In this document: piece by piece, positions 36,601 to 43,880 of the stretch | How positions within the stretch are numbered: position 1 is the first letter of the stretch | How the letters are laid out: every line of letters begins with the position of its first letter | Assembly: GCA_945868725.1 (NCBI GenBank) | Contig: CAMBMU010000003.1 | Span: 1 to 64,000, forward strand | DNA: 64,000 bases | Direction: 5' to 3' | Source: Spirosoma fluviale | GTDB lineage: Bacteria; Bacteroidota; Bacteroidia; Cytophagales; Cyclobacteriaceae | Position numbers and translations under genes: made by a program | The notes under the pieces: generated by a model | Seen by the model: only the letters and a program-made list of their open reading frames with translations | What the model was told of the DNA's origin: nothing | The model's database searches: none

Positions 36601-36902
36601 TCGTCTGGCTTCAACGAAACGTCAACTACGCTTCTAGCTCCTACCAATTGCTCGGTAGAAGTATAGCCAATGAAAGAGAAGACCAAAGTAGCTTGGTCAT
36701 TAGGAACATTTAGGGAATATTTCCCGTCAATGTTGGTGGCAGTACCTGTGGTTGTACCCTTTACAAGGATAGAAACACCCGGAAGGCCCATGCCAAATTC
36801 GTCTAGTACTGTACCAGTCACCGTTTTCTGCGCGTAGGCAGCGGAAACAGAAAGTACCAAGAGCGTAAGGCACACACTTAGGATTTTGTAAATTTTTTTC
36901 AT
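33630..36902 (-). CDS. SusC/RagA family TonB-linked outer-membrane protein
   Basis: 1090 residues from the Met at 36902 (MKKIYK). A second Met at 36908 is possible; the farthest ATG (36965) adds a non-signal extension. Order: signal peptide ending AAYAQ; CarboxypepD_reg-like beta domain (TVTGTVLDEFGMGLPGVSILVKG); TonB-box region (LTELVVTGYS); plug with the RagA signature (AASIYGARAANGVIVYTTKRG); then a large beta-barrel ending with aromatic Phe (LNLSF). It imports a ligand across the outer membrane with SusD. An inverted repeat AATCG-tttc-CGATT lies upstream at 36964-36977. Confidence 0.95.
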   Translation of the reverse strand: MKKIYKILSVCLTLLVLSVSAAYAQKTVTGTVLDEFGMGLPGVSILVKGTTTGTATNIDGKYSLNVPNDQATLVFSFIGYTSTEQLVGARSVVDVSLKPDERTLTELVVTGYSIDSRRETTGAISTVSPKDLTVIPTGNIEQTLQGRVSGVTVITNGQPGTSSIIRVRGFGAFGGNEPLYIVDGVPTGSTDFLNPDDIESTTVLKDAAAASIYGARAANGVIVYTTKRGSRGKKLRVDYSGMYGTTDPGKGLDMLNPQGYADITWLAEKNTAALQGRAPAYGHPQFGTGATPVMPYYLSSISQSSTGAFSVLSGQPGPLTASQIEQQRAWYNTNPAAGSIRQLTRAVTGEGTDWYGELTRFAPVSRHSLGFNGGSETSRFYIGLGVQDQSGIMVGNEFKRYSLRANSEFDVTKRIRIGQNFQATYRQVLGQQGGTGGRGVSDDENDILQAFRMPSIIPVFDEFGGYAGTASRGFNNPRNPVANREGLLNNRNFNANAFGNVYAEWDIIDDLTFRTSAGGQYNNFYFWDYSRLQYENSENNSAFGYSEGAGFSFAWTFTNTLSYKKKIGKHDFNFLAGQEALNSGAGRGMSAVGQNPFSTDPNFITISNLPVGTRQVNSNQFKGVNFNSYFGQLRYTFDDKYIVSAVVRRDGSSRFGENARYGVFPAFSAAWRVSSESFLQGATWIDDLKIRGGWGEMGNSNNVDPNNQYSLFAGDIGSSSYDITGSNSGALIGFRRSRIGNPNAQWETAVTQNIGFDGTFYNGRLDIIFDWWRKDTKDLLFTVPIPLTAGNNASPPAVNIGEMLNRGLDLLVTTRGNLTTDLTYELTVTASTLKNEIVALAPGLSFITSVNPSYRGIQPIRNAVGQPLSSFFGYNTLGLFRNAEDVSKHAVQDGKAPGRFKFEDVNKDGTITPADRVFLGNPVPDFTGGMNFTLGYKGFDISAYLYTSIGNEIWNQSRWFTDFNQTFEGAAKSKRLLEAWTPQNLDATIPIVERVSNFSNSNVANSSYIEDGSYLRLQNLTLGYSAPASVLEKLKMERLRVFGSVNNLFTLTGYEGLDPAVGGDADLTFGIDVGNYPVTRGWTFGLNLSF

Positions 36903-37446
36903 AAACATAGATAGATTGGGTAACAAGATTAATCTCAATAACCTGTTTGTTAATTGAAAATGCAATCGTTTCCGATTATTATTAAACTAGTTGCAAAAGC
37001 GATTCCTTGATTTTTTTTTTTGGAAATTCTTTTGCGCCTATACCTGGTCAAATGACCCGCGAACTGAAAAAAACCGATAGGTTTAGCATCGGTCGATACT
37101 AGGTGAGAGAAGGAAATTAATTAAGCAAATTTACTCATAGGCTGGTTTTTTGGGTTTGGTTGTCACTTCTCGACTGCCAATGTTAAATAATCTTAAAGAA
37201 AAAACAAACAAGAAGAGTCAAATAAAATTTGCAAAACAAGAAAAAAATCACCTTGTCACCTATTTATACCCTTCAAATAAGGATTCTAACTTTTTTCCTC
37301 CGATACAGCAGGACGCCAAAGTCACCTTAATTTAACATTGCGACAACGAAAAAAGAGGGGCAAATCCTGCCTGACTTCTTCACAAAAAAAAATTTAATCT
37401 TGATTTAATTTAACGGATTGCGATCACTTGCCTTTTCCCCAAATGC
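36903..37446. other. Regulatory gap upstream of susC
   Basis: About 540 AT-rich bases without a credible gene; a 61-codon rightward frame at 37150-37335 has no supporting features. It should hold the susC promoter, but I cannot place a clear TTTG/TAnnTTTG pair. An AATCGTTTCCGATT palindrome (36964-36977), about 60 bp before the susC start, is a possible regulator site. Confidence 0.5.
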
Positions 37447-37475
37447 AAAAAAAACACCAGTTGAAGTTCAACTGG
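37447..37475 (-). terminator. Terminator downstream of the OmpA/TPR gene
   Basis: On the minus strand CCAGTTG-aactt-CAACTGG is followed by GTG and eight T. It ends leftward transcription from 37569 or from a small RNA just upstream of it. Confidence 0.8.
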
Positions 37476-37562
37476 ATAAGCTGTAAACCCTGGTCTGTGA
37501 ACGGTTACCTGCGGTGCTGAACCCGCCTATTGAGCCAAGGCCTACTTGCGGATTTCCATCGA
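37476..37562 (-). ncRNA. Possible structured RNA or 3' UTR before the terminator
   Basis: About 90 bases that are clearly richer in G+C than the AT-rich DNA to the left, with no ORF. Short helices can be drawn on the minus strand: GTAACC with GGTTTAC (one bulge) and GCGG with CCGC. The segment ends in the terminator at 37447-37475. I could not match it to 4.5S, 6S, tmRNA or RNase P core motifs. It may simply be the 3' UTR of the gene ending at 37569. Confidence 0.25.
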
Positions 37563-37568
37563 ATGCTT

Positions 37569-39344
37569 TTAGTCGAAAAATTGGCTGAAGATGGGATCCG
37601 CGGCTATTTTTTGCTTCAACCCAATTTTGGCAGTGATTGTCTTTTCCAAGTAAAAACTAGCTGACTCCAGCTGTCCCAATTCCATCGCCACCAAAGCCAA
37701 ACCATAATAACCATAGCCAAATTCCCTCTGCGCAAGCACAGAAGCCTCAAAAGCGGCATTAGCGCCCTGGTAGTCTCCAATTAGATGGAATGCAAGTCCT
37801 TTATTAAACCAATCCTCTGCAGATACCATTGGATAGCCAAATCGCAAAAGTGCCAACTTGTAATCTCCACGCTGTACATCCAGCGCTCCCCTCAAGGATT
37901 CAATTGCATGGAAAAGGGGAGCATCTCCCTTGGCCAATACAGAAGCTTCGGAAAGGATTTTATAGGCTTCCCAGAATTCGCCTTGCAGCACTTTGAGTTG
38001 CCCTTGATTGTATAGCCCCAAGGGGGTCACTTGCATTCGATTGGCCTCCTCCAGCAATCGAGCTGCTTCGTCCCACAACACTGCTCTCGATTCATTATCC
38101 TCCAGTTCCTGCCCTTGCCGCATCCGAACAACTGCCAAATTGATATAGGGAGCTGGGTTTGCAAACCATTTAATCATGGAGGCATATAAAAATGCCTTCT
38201 CATCTAAACTAGGAGTTGCTGCGGCAGCAAGCGACCAATCTGCATAGGAGAGCTTGTTTTTACCCCCAGTTGCCAGGGACTCTCTTAGAAGATTCTTCTT
38301 TTGCCTATCCAAACCCACATAAGGCTTGGCCGTAAGTTCCACGAGCGCCGAGCGCAGCTTTGGATAAATAGCTGCTGCTACCGCTTCAAAGTCTGGAATG
38401 GCTTTTATCCGAAGTCCTTTTTCAAAATAAGTCCCCTCAGCATCCAGCTCCTTGTAATAACGCGCCTTGGTTTGTTCAGCTATCCCTGCGTAATCGGTAA
38501 GCTGTACCCTAAAGTCAACCCAATCGTTCCAACGGGATTGAAGGTTGATTTGATCTTTAGTGATTCCAGGAAAAAATTCCTGAAGCTTTTGTCCCATTTG
38601 CTCAGCCCGCCGATAGCCTAGCTGACTTGTTCGACCTTCTGCCTGTTCTGGGGACTGCAGTCCTGTAATTTTTAAGGAAATGATCTCTGGGTTTTGTTTT
38701 AAAAAAATCGTGAGCTGCCTTTTGGCTTCTTGATTCTTAGGATCTACTAGCCAATCAGACTTACCGGGTTCAAACTTGAAATAAATCGCCATGGTTTGCT
38801 GATTTACCTCCACCGATTTTTCTGAAAAATCGTATCGGCCCACCCTGGGAATTGTTTCTCCCGGCAAGTATTGTCCAAGACGAACTAGTAGCTGGGGAGT
38901 ATGTACCCCTTTCGCTAGAATTTTTGTCTCTACCGTAGACTTATTTTTGCCGAGAGAAAAATCTAGTAAAAGACTGGCTTCCTCCATCCAAGGTTGGAAG
39001 TAAAGCGTTACCTTTTTTTGAATGATTGTAATTCCAGTCTGATTGTTAAGTGCTATACTTCCCAAATCTAGACTGTCTTGTTTGGCCAGCAACCGAAGTC
39101 GAACCTCGGGCTGTTTGGTGAGAAGACCAGAGCCGGTCACCAGTTTTCCAGAAATCAAAAATCTGATTGAATCTTTTTCCAATCTAAGTTTTTGGGGAAC
39201 AAGCTCAATGGAACCTAAATACTTCAGTGGCGCTTGTTGACTGTACCCCTTTTGTACAGCAAAAAACACAAATACTAAACAAAACAATCTGATAATCAAG
39301 TGAGTTTGTAATCTACTTGTTTTTATTAATACATTTGTATACAT
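37569..39344 (-). CDS. Exported OmpA-like/TPR protein
   Basis: About 591 residues if translation starts at the Met at 39344, the last ATG before the signal peptide (LIIRLFCLVFVFFAVQKGYSQ). A beta-rich N-terminal part (to about 190) precedes a degenerate OmpA/peptidoglycan-associated domain: IYFKFEPGKSDWLV, then ISLKITGLQSPEQAEG and YRRAEQMGQKLQEFF. The C-terminal half is helical with TPR-like repeats (SAEDWFNKGLAFHLIGDYQGANAAFEASV, split over about 515-545). Probably periplasmic or outer-membrane-associated, binding peptidoglycan through the OmpA part (inference). Its 5' end overlaps the promoter of the divergent PspC-like gene. Confidence 0.7.
   Translation of the reverse strand: MYTNVLIKTSRLQTHLIIRLFCLVFVFFAVQKGYSQQAPLKYLGSIELVPQKLRLEKDSIRFLISGKLVTGSGLLTKQPEVRLRLLAKQDSLDLGSIALNNQTGITIIQKKVTLYFQPWMEEASLLLDFSLGKNKSTVETKILAKGVHTPQLLVRLGQYLPGETIPRVGRYDFSEKSVEVNQQTMAIYFKFEPGKSDWLVDPKNQEAKRQLTIFLKQNPEIISLKITGLQSPEQAEGRTSQLGYRRAEQMGQKLQEFFPGITKDQINLQSRWNDWVDFRVQLTDYAGIAEQTKARYYKELDAEGTYFEKGLRIKAIPDFEAVAAAIYPKLRSALVELTAKPYVGLDRQKKNLLRESLATGGKNKLSYADWSLAAAATPSLDEKAFLYASMIKWFANPAPYINLAVVRMRQGQELEDNESRAVLWDEAARLLEEANRMQVTPLGLYNQGQLKVLQGEFWEAYKILSEASVLAKGDAPLFHAIESLRGALDVQRGDYKLALLRFGYPMVSAEDWFNKGLAFHLIGDYQGANAAFEASVLAQREFGYGYYGLALVAMELGQLESASFYLEKTITAKIGLKQKIAADPIFSQFFD
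39305..39337 (+). promoter_or_regulatory. Promoter of the PspC-like gene
   Basis: TTTG at 39305-39308, 21-bp spacer, TACATTTG at 39330-39337, with the ATG at 39361. The promoter lies inside the first codons of the divergent OmpA/TPR gene. Confidence 0.75.
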
Positions 39345-39360
39345 CCATTTTGCCCCAACC

Positions 39361-39579
39361 ATGGAAAAACTCAAATTGTTTTTTGAAGAAAGTGCCTTCG
39401 GCGTTTGCTCCAAACTTGGAGAAAAATTGAATTTCCCTATAGACAGCATTCGCTTATTTTTTATTTACGCCTCTTTTATCACGCTGGGTTCGCCCGTTGT
39501 TCTGTATGTTTCCATGGCGATGATGCTGAAAATTAGAACCTATTTTCGAAAAAAGAATCACCCCGCCTTATTCGATTAA
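39361..39579 (+). CDS. PspC-domain small membrane protein
   Basis: 72 residues. It is essentially one PspC domain: FGVCSKLGEKLNFPIDSIRLFF followed by a hydrophobic segment (IYASFITLGSPVVLYVSMAMML, split around 34-56) and a basic tail (KIRTYFRKKNH). PspC proteins are inner-membrane proteins linked to envelope stress. No pspA or pspB lies nearby. Its stop overlaps the end of the converging glycosyltransferase gene by 4 bp. Confidence 0.8.
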   Translation: MEKLKLFFEESAFGVCSKLGEKLNFPIDSIRLFFIYASFITLGSPVVLYVSMAMMLKIRTYFRKKNHPALFD

Positions 39580-40577
39580 AGATCGGTGAATTTTCGCTTG
39601 CCCAATAGCAAGAAGTACACAAAAATTACCCCAACTGGTCCTGAACCACCCACTTCCGGTAAATTGGTCTCAACAGAAACTGATTTGACTTTTTTGGATC
39701 CAAGAAAATCCCCATAGGCCCGCAGGATAGCCTTTGCAAATTGCCCTTCTCCCTTACGTAAATAGTTGATGGCTGCCAATCCTTCAAAAAAGCCTTTGGC
39801 GATGAAGATCGCTGCAAAGCGAAGTGGTCCCACGTTTTTGTACAGCATCGACAAGCTGTTTCTACAATTCAAATAGAGCTTTTGCGCACTCGCCCGGTCC
39901 AAGGTGGCTCCACCCTGGTGGTAGACTACAGCCGAACCGAGGTATCCGATTTTCCGCCCGGACTTGCGTAATCTCCAGCACAAATCTATTTCCTCCATAT
40001 GCGCAAAAAAGCTAGCGTCAAAACCTTGATGGGCATAAAAATCAGCGGCAGTCAGGGCCAAACAGGCACCTGAAGCCCAATCTACCTGGAGGGTGTCGTC
40101 GTATTGCCCAGCATCTTGCTCCAGATGATTCCAAATTCTCCCACGGCAATAAGGGTAACCCAAGCCGTCTACAAATCCCCCACCTGCCCCAGCATAATCA
40201 AAATAGGCTCGATCCTTCCATGAACGGATTTTAGGTTGCACCGCAGCATAATCCGGGTGATTGGTTAAAAAATCCACTAAACTTTGGTCCCAGCCGGGGG
40301 TCACCTCTACATCGGTATTGAGCAGGATAAAGTATTCGTATTGCCCTCTCAACTGCTCCAAACCAAGATTATAGCCCCCAGTAAATCCGTAATTGCTGTC
40401 CAACAAAATCAGCGGTAGCTCAGGAAAATTCTCTTTTACATAGGTCAGCGATCCATCCGTACTCGCATTGTCAATCATCCACACCTCAAAGCGACTGTGC
40501 TCAACGACAGACGGAAGAAAAGAGGGCAGTACCCCTTCCCCATTGTAATTGAGTAGGACGATGGCACAGGATTTCAT
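39576..40577 (-). CDS. Family 2 glycosyltransferase
   Basis: 333 residues, GT-A fold. CAIVLLNYNGEGVLPSFL begins the domain; the acidic nucleotide-sugar motif is in FILLNTDVEVTPGWD (about 90-104); MEEIDLCWRLRKSGRKIGYL is the acceptor-side ED motif typical of rhamnosyltransferase-like members. A hydrophobic stretch at the C-terminus (VGVIFVYFLLLG) may anchor it in the inner membrane. Sugar and acceptor are unknown. It overlaps ybaB by 4 bp and is co-transcribed with it. Confidence 0.88.
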   Translation of the reverse strand: MKSCAIVLLNYNGEGVLPSFLPSVVEHSRFEVWMIDNASTDGSLTYVKENFPELPLILLDSNYGFTGGYNLGLEQLRGQYEYFILLNTDVEVTPGWDQSLVDFLTNHPDYAAVQPKIRSWKDRAYFDYAGAGGGFVDGLGYPYCRGRIWNHLEQDAGQYDDTLQVDWASGACLALTAADFYAHQGFDASFFAHMEEIDLCWRLRKSGRKIGYLGSAVVYHQGGATLDRASAQKLYLNCRNSLSMLYKNVGPLRFAAIFIAKGFFEGLAAINYLRKGEGQFAKAILRAYGDFLGSKKVKSVSVETNLPEVGGSGPVGVIFVYFLLLGKRKFTDL

Positions 40578-40909
40578 CCAAACAAATTGCCTAAATCCAT
40601 CCCCGGAATAGAGGGGATCATTCCCTCCGTCGCCGCCTTCATTTCATGCTTGATTTTTTCATCGATCGATTCCATGGCTTTATTGGTAGCCGCCACAATC
40701 AAATCACTGAGCATCTCACGATCCTGAGGGTTTAGCAAGGATTCATCTAGTTCCATCGTCAGCACCTTTCGCTCTCCACTCACCACGACTTTCACCAATC
40801 CTGCTCCTGACTCCCCTTCGGCTCTCAAGTGCACCAACTTGGACTGTGCTTCTTTTATTTTGGCTTGGGCCTCTTTTACCTTACCCATCATGCCCATCAA
40901 ATCAAACAT
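40574..40909 (-). CDS. YbaB/EbfC family nucleoid-associated protein
   Basis: 111 residues. Start MFDLMGMMGKVKEAQAKIKEAQ (split), then GAGLVKVVVSGERKVLTMELD and LSDLIVAATNKAMESIDEKIKHEM, all typical. The dimeric 'tweezer' protein binds DNA in the nucleoid. In many bacteria it sits beside dnaX-recR; here it is with hisS and a glycosyltransferase. Confidence 0.93.
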   Translation of the reverse strand: MFDLMGMMGKVKEAQAKIKEAQSKLVHLRAEGESGAGLVKVVVSGERKVLTMELDESLLNPQDREMLSDLIVAATNKAMESIDEKIKHEMKAATEGMIPSIPGMDLGNLFG

Positions 40910-40980
40910 AGCGCTTTGTATTTATCTTTCTTTTTAACTCCCCTGAAACCCTACTTGTTGTCAGTCCCTTACTTTGGCAC

Positions 40981-42351
40981 CTACACTGTGGCCTGCAACT
41001 TGGCAATCAACTCGTTTAAGGTCAAACTCTCTTGTGTTCCCGTAGCCAAGGCCTTTACCGCTAAGGTCTGAGTAGCAATTTCTTGATCCCCACAGATGCC
41101 TACATACGAAAGCTCTTTTTTGGAAGCATACTCCAACTGCTTTTTGAGTTTGCAGACCTCCGGATAGAGTTCTGTTCGGATGCCTGCCTCACGCAAGATG
41201 GGAAGACATTTCAAGGCGTAGTCAAATCCCGCTTGATCAAAATGAGCCAACAACAGCTGCGTTCCCTCTATGCGATCCATTGGAAACAGCTCAAGCTCCT
41301 CCAATACGTCATACAATCGGTCTACTCCAAAGGAAAATCCAACTCCAGGCACGCCTGGCAAACCAAATACGCCGGTGAGGTTGTCGTATCGACCTCCTCC
41401 ACTTACCGAACCGATGGATACTCCGTGCACTTTCACTTCAAAGATAGCACCTGTATAATAGGACAGTCCTCGGGCAAGCATGGGATCAAAATCTACATGA
41501 TCTTGGTTGCTACCCATTCGCTCCAGTAAGCCAAAGACTTCTTCAAGTTCCTGTAAACCCTGAATACCTGTCGGAGAATCCTTCAAAAATTCGTAGAGCA
41601 CCTCAATTCGGCTGCTTACACCTTCTTTCAAGTTCACGAGAGGCTCTAGTCGGGTAAGGGAGGCATTTTCGAATCCTCGCTGCTGAAGCTCTTCCTGCAC
41701 TTTCTCCCAACCAATCTTATCCAGCTTGTCTATGGCCACGCAGAGAGGGCCTTCTTTTCCATCCGCACCAATGGCTTCAGCGATGCCGGTCAAAATTTTA
41801 CGGTTGTTAATTTTTATGGAATACTGAGTTAATCCCAATTTGGTAAATACCTGACGAATCATCCCAATGATTTCGGCTTCACAGAGCAAGCTATCTGTCC
41901 CCACCACATCGGCATCACACTGGTAAAACTCTCGGTATCTCCCTTTTTGCGGGCGATCCGCTCTCCAGACAGGCTGGATTTGGTACCGCTTAAATGGAAA
42001 AGAAAGTTCATTGCGATTCATGGCCACATAGCGCGCAAAAGGTACAGTCAGGTCATAGCGAAGCCCTTTTTCAGATAGCTTGTTCAGGTTTGCTGCTGAT
42101 CCTTTCGATAGATCATCTGGCCCTACCTCCTTGAGAAAGTCTCCACTATTCAGGATTTTAAATAAAAGCTGATCTCCCTCATCTCCATATTTTCCGGTGA
42201 GTGTGCTCAGGTTTTCCATTGCCGGCGTCTCGATCTGTTGGTACCCAAAGAGTTGAAAAGTAGCCTTGATTACATCTAGGATATAGTTTCTTCGTGCCAT
42301 TTGAACAGGCCCAAAATCGCGCGTACCCTTGGGAAGACTCGGCTTTTGCAT
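40981..42351 (-). CDS. hisS: Histidyl-tRNA synthetase
   Basis: 456 residues, class II synthetase. Motif 1 region GTRDFGPVQMARR; motif 2 YQIQPVWRADRPQKGRYREFYQCD; the histidine-specific motif GLSYYTGAIFEV and motif 3 GFSFGVDRLYDVLEEL. The C-terminal anticodon-binding domain is about 360-456 (ELYPEVCKLKKQLEYASKK). It charges tRNA-His. The upstream region has a plausible promoter (TTTG, 22 bp, TAAATTTC). Confidence 0.97.
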   Translation of the reverse strand: MQKPSLPKGTRDFGPVQMARRNYILDVIKATFQLFGYQQIETPAMENLSTLTGKYGDEGDQLLFKILNSGDFLKEVGPDDLSKGSAANLNKLSEKGLRYDLTVPFARYVAMNRNELSFPFKRYQIQPVWRADRPQKGRYREFYQCDADVVGTDSLLCEAEIIGMIRQVFTKLGLTQYSIKINNRKILTGIAEAIGADGKEGPLCVAIDKLDKIGWEKVQEELQQRGFENASLTRLEPLVNLKEGVSSRIEVLYEFLKDSPTGIQGLQELEEVFGLLERMGSNQDHVDFDPMLARGLSYYTGAIFEVKVHGVSIGSVSGGGRYDNLTGVFGLPGVPGVGFSFGVDRLYDVLEELELFPMDRIEGTQLLLAHFDQAGFDYALKCLPILREAGIRTELYPEVCKLKKQLEYASKKELSYVGICGDQEIATQTLAVKALATGTQESLTLNELIAKLQATV

Positions 42352-42426
42352 GGTGGTTTCTTGAAATTTAAATCAAATTTACCCAAAATTCCCAAAACGA
42401 AGGACGGCAAGAATAAAATCGAAAGA

Positions 42427-42461
42427 TTTGTAGGCGGAAAAGATAAGTTTATATACTTTTG
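42427..42461 (+). promoter_or_regulatory. Promoter of the 47-residue basic protein
   Basis: TTTG at 42427-42430 and TACTTTTG at 42454-42461, with a 23-bp spacer; the ATG at 42501 lies 39 bp downstream. Confidence 0.65.
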
Positions 42462-42500
42462 CAATCCGTTTTGAATTCAAAAATTAAAATACATACGATC

Positions 42501-42644
42501 ATGGGTGTTACTACGCTAAAAAGAAAACTGAAAAGAAAAAGACAGGGTCAAACTGGACGAGTGATTAAAATCAAGCAATTGTGTGCGAAGCCTGTGATCA
42601 AAAATGTGGACGTTGAAGCAATCAAAGCTTCTTTCGCAAAATAA
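42501..42644 (+). CDS. Very small basic protein, possibly ribosome-associated
   Basis: 47 residues from MGVTTLKRKLKRKRQ; an upstream in-frame ATG (42459) lies inside the promoter and is rejected. It is strongly basic at the N-terminus (KRKLKRKRQGQ), with a conserved-looking tail (PVIKNVDVEAIKASF). Its own near-consensus promoter and its own strong terminator indicate a highly expressed single gene. The composition resembles a ribosomal or RNA-binding mini-protein, but I do not recognise a named family, so that role is inference. Confidence 0.75.
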   Translation: MGVTTLKRKLKRKRQGQTGRVIKIKQLCAKPVIKNVDVEAIKASFAK

Positions 42645-42666
42645 TTGGATCTTTTTTCTTAGATAT

Positions 42667-42698
42667 AAAAATAGCGGCTCTGGCCGCTATTTTTTTTT
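42667..42698. terminator. Bidirectional terminator
   Basis: Hairpin AAATAGCGGC-tctg-GCCGCTATTT with A and T runs. It serves the small basic gene rightward and the converging phosphoesterase gene leftward. Confidence 0.92.
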
Positions 42699-42701
42699 AC
42701 C

Positions 42702-43214
42702 CTAAGCGCTCAAGGCTCCTCTTTTTCCAAGTTCGACTACCCGCAGGTTGGTGATTTTTCCAGCATCCAAATCAAACAGCAACAGCGTTCGCATCTGGTG
42801 AAAACCATGCTGGCCCACCGCACCAGGGTTCATGTAGAGGCAGCTGAGCTCACGATCAAACTCCACCTTACAAATATGGGAGTGCCCACAGACGAAAAGT
42901 TGGGGTTGAAGAATCCGGAGGCGCTCTTTTACACCTTTTGCATAGCGGGGAGGGGTGCCACCAATATGGATCATGGCTACCTTCACTCCTTCCAATTCAA
43001 ACACCTGCCACTCTGGATACTGCTCCTGCACTTCCTCATCGTCAATGTTTCCATAAACGGCACGAAAAGGCTTATTTAGTGGCAATGAGTTGAGGATGCT
43101 CGCATCTCCAATATCTCCAGCATGCCAAATCTCATCCACCTCCTGTAGGTAATCACAAGTTTTGTGATCTAAGTAACTATGGGAATCCGAAATCAATCCA
43201 ATCTTTAGCGGCAT
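42702..43214 (-). CDS. YfcE/MJ0936-type metallophosphoesterase
   Basis: 170 residues. Calcineurin-like metal motifs: GLISDSHSYLD (D-x-H), EIWHAGDIGDA (GD), VYGNIDDEE (GN), and FVCGHSHICK (GHSH). The fold acts on phosphodiesters or monoesters with Mn or similar metals; the substrate is unknown. Confidence 0.9.
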   Translation of the reverse strand: MPLKIGLISDSHSYLDHKTCDYLQEVDEIWHAGDIGDASILNSLPLNKPFRAVYGNIDDEEVQEQYPEWQVFELEGVKVAMIHIGGTPPRYAKGVKERLRILQPQLFVCGHSHICKVEFDRELSCLYMNPGAVGQHGFHQMRTLLLFDLDAGKITNLRVVELGKRGALSA

Positions 43215-43282
43215 ATTGACAAGAAAGTCAGTAAATTTTCACCTCAAATAGGCAGTAGTTTACTCAAAAACCAAACCTTCAC

Positions 43283-43678
43283 ATGAAATACGTACTTATT
43301 TTTCTGCTCTCCTTTTTTGCATTTCACGCTGAAATCGAGGCCCAAACGATCCAAAAAGACTCCATTCAGGTGCTTTCACTGGCAGAATTTGAAAAAATGT
43401 CCGCCAAAAGAAAATCAAAGATCTTGGATGTACGAACTCCGGAGGAGGTAGCGGAAGGCCATTTACTGGGATCCACCACCGTTAATTTTCTAAGTCCTGA
43501 CTTCAGTACGGAAATTCAAGCCCTGAGCAAAAACAAAACCTACCTTTTGTATTGCAGATCAGGAACTCGTACCCGCAAAGCTGCCGATGCGATGCAAAAA
43601 ATGGGGTTCAAACACGTGTACATGCTTGAAGGAGGAATTACCGCTTGGAAAGAAGCAGGCAAAGAACTGGTCAAATGA
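43283..43678 (+). CDS. Exported single-domain rhodanese-like protein
   Basis: 131 residues. A signal peptide (about 1-20, HAEIEAQ) precedes a complete rhodanese domain: KILDVRTPEEVAEGHLLGS, then the active-site loop YCRSGTRTRKA with Cys91, and VYMLEGGITAWKEAG. It is expected to transfer or carry sulfane sulfur in the periplasm. It stands alone upstream of pdhB. Confidence 0.9.
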   Translation: MKYVLIFLLSFFAFHAEIEAQTIQKDSIQVLSLAEFEKMSAKRKSKILDVRTPEEVAEGHLLGSTTVNFLSPDFSTEIQALSKNKTYLLYCRSGTRTRKAADAMQKMGFKHVYMLEGGITAWKEAGKELVK

Positions 43679-43824
43679 GTTTGATTCGGTCGGTAGATTC
43701 CATTGGTGGAATCCAAAAATCGGCCCTTGACCGAGAATTGCGCAAGCAGGGCATTCTAGAATTTGTCTAGTAATAAACCGTTTATCTCGGTAAAATGCCC
43801 TCTTTGACAAAGAAAAGCCTAGGC

Positions 43825-43855
43825 TTTGCAAATGGCCGATTCCTTTCTATTTTTA
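43825..43855 (+). promoter_or_regulatory. Candidate promoter of pdhB
   Basis: TTTG at 43825-43828, 19-bp spacer, TATTTTTA at 43848-43855 (one mismatch to TAnnTTTG). The ATG is 25 bp further. Confidence 0.55.
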
Positions 43856-43880
43856 CATGCCAAAAAATTGTCCCTAAGTA

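Noticed and set aside
37150-37335. 61-codon rightward frame upstream of susC
   Set aside because: Low-complexity Lys/Asn-rich composition from AT-rich DNA, no promoter or family features.
37476-37562. Match to 4.5S (SRP), 6S, tmRNA or RNase P RNA
   Set aside because: The diagnostic motifs (for example the SRP GGAA-loop region or RNase P core) could not be found; left as an unassigned element.
43679-43880. Short gap after the rhodanese gene with a CTAGTAATAAAC string also seen near 44985
   Set aside because: The match is only about a dozen bases and probably chance.
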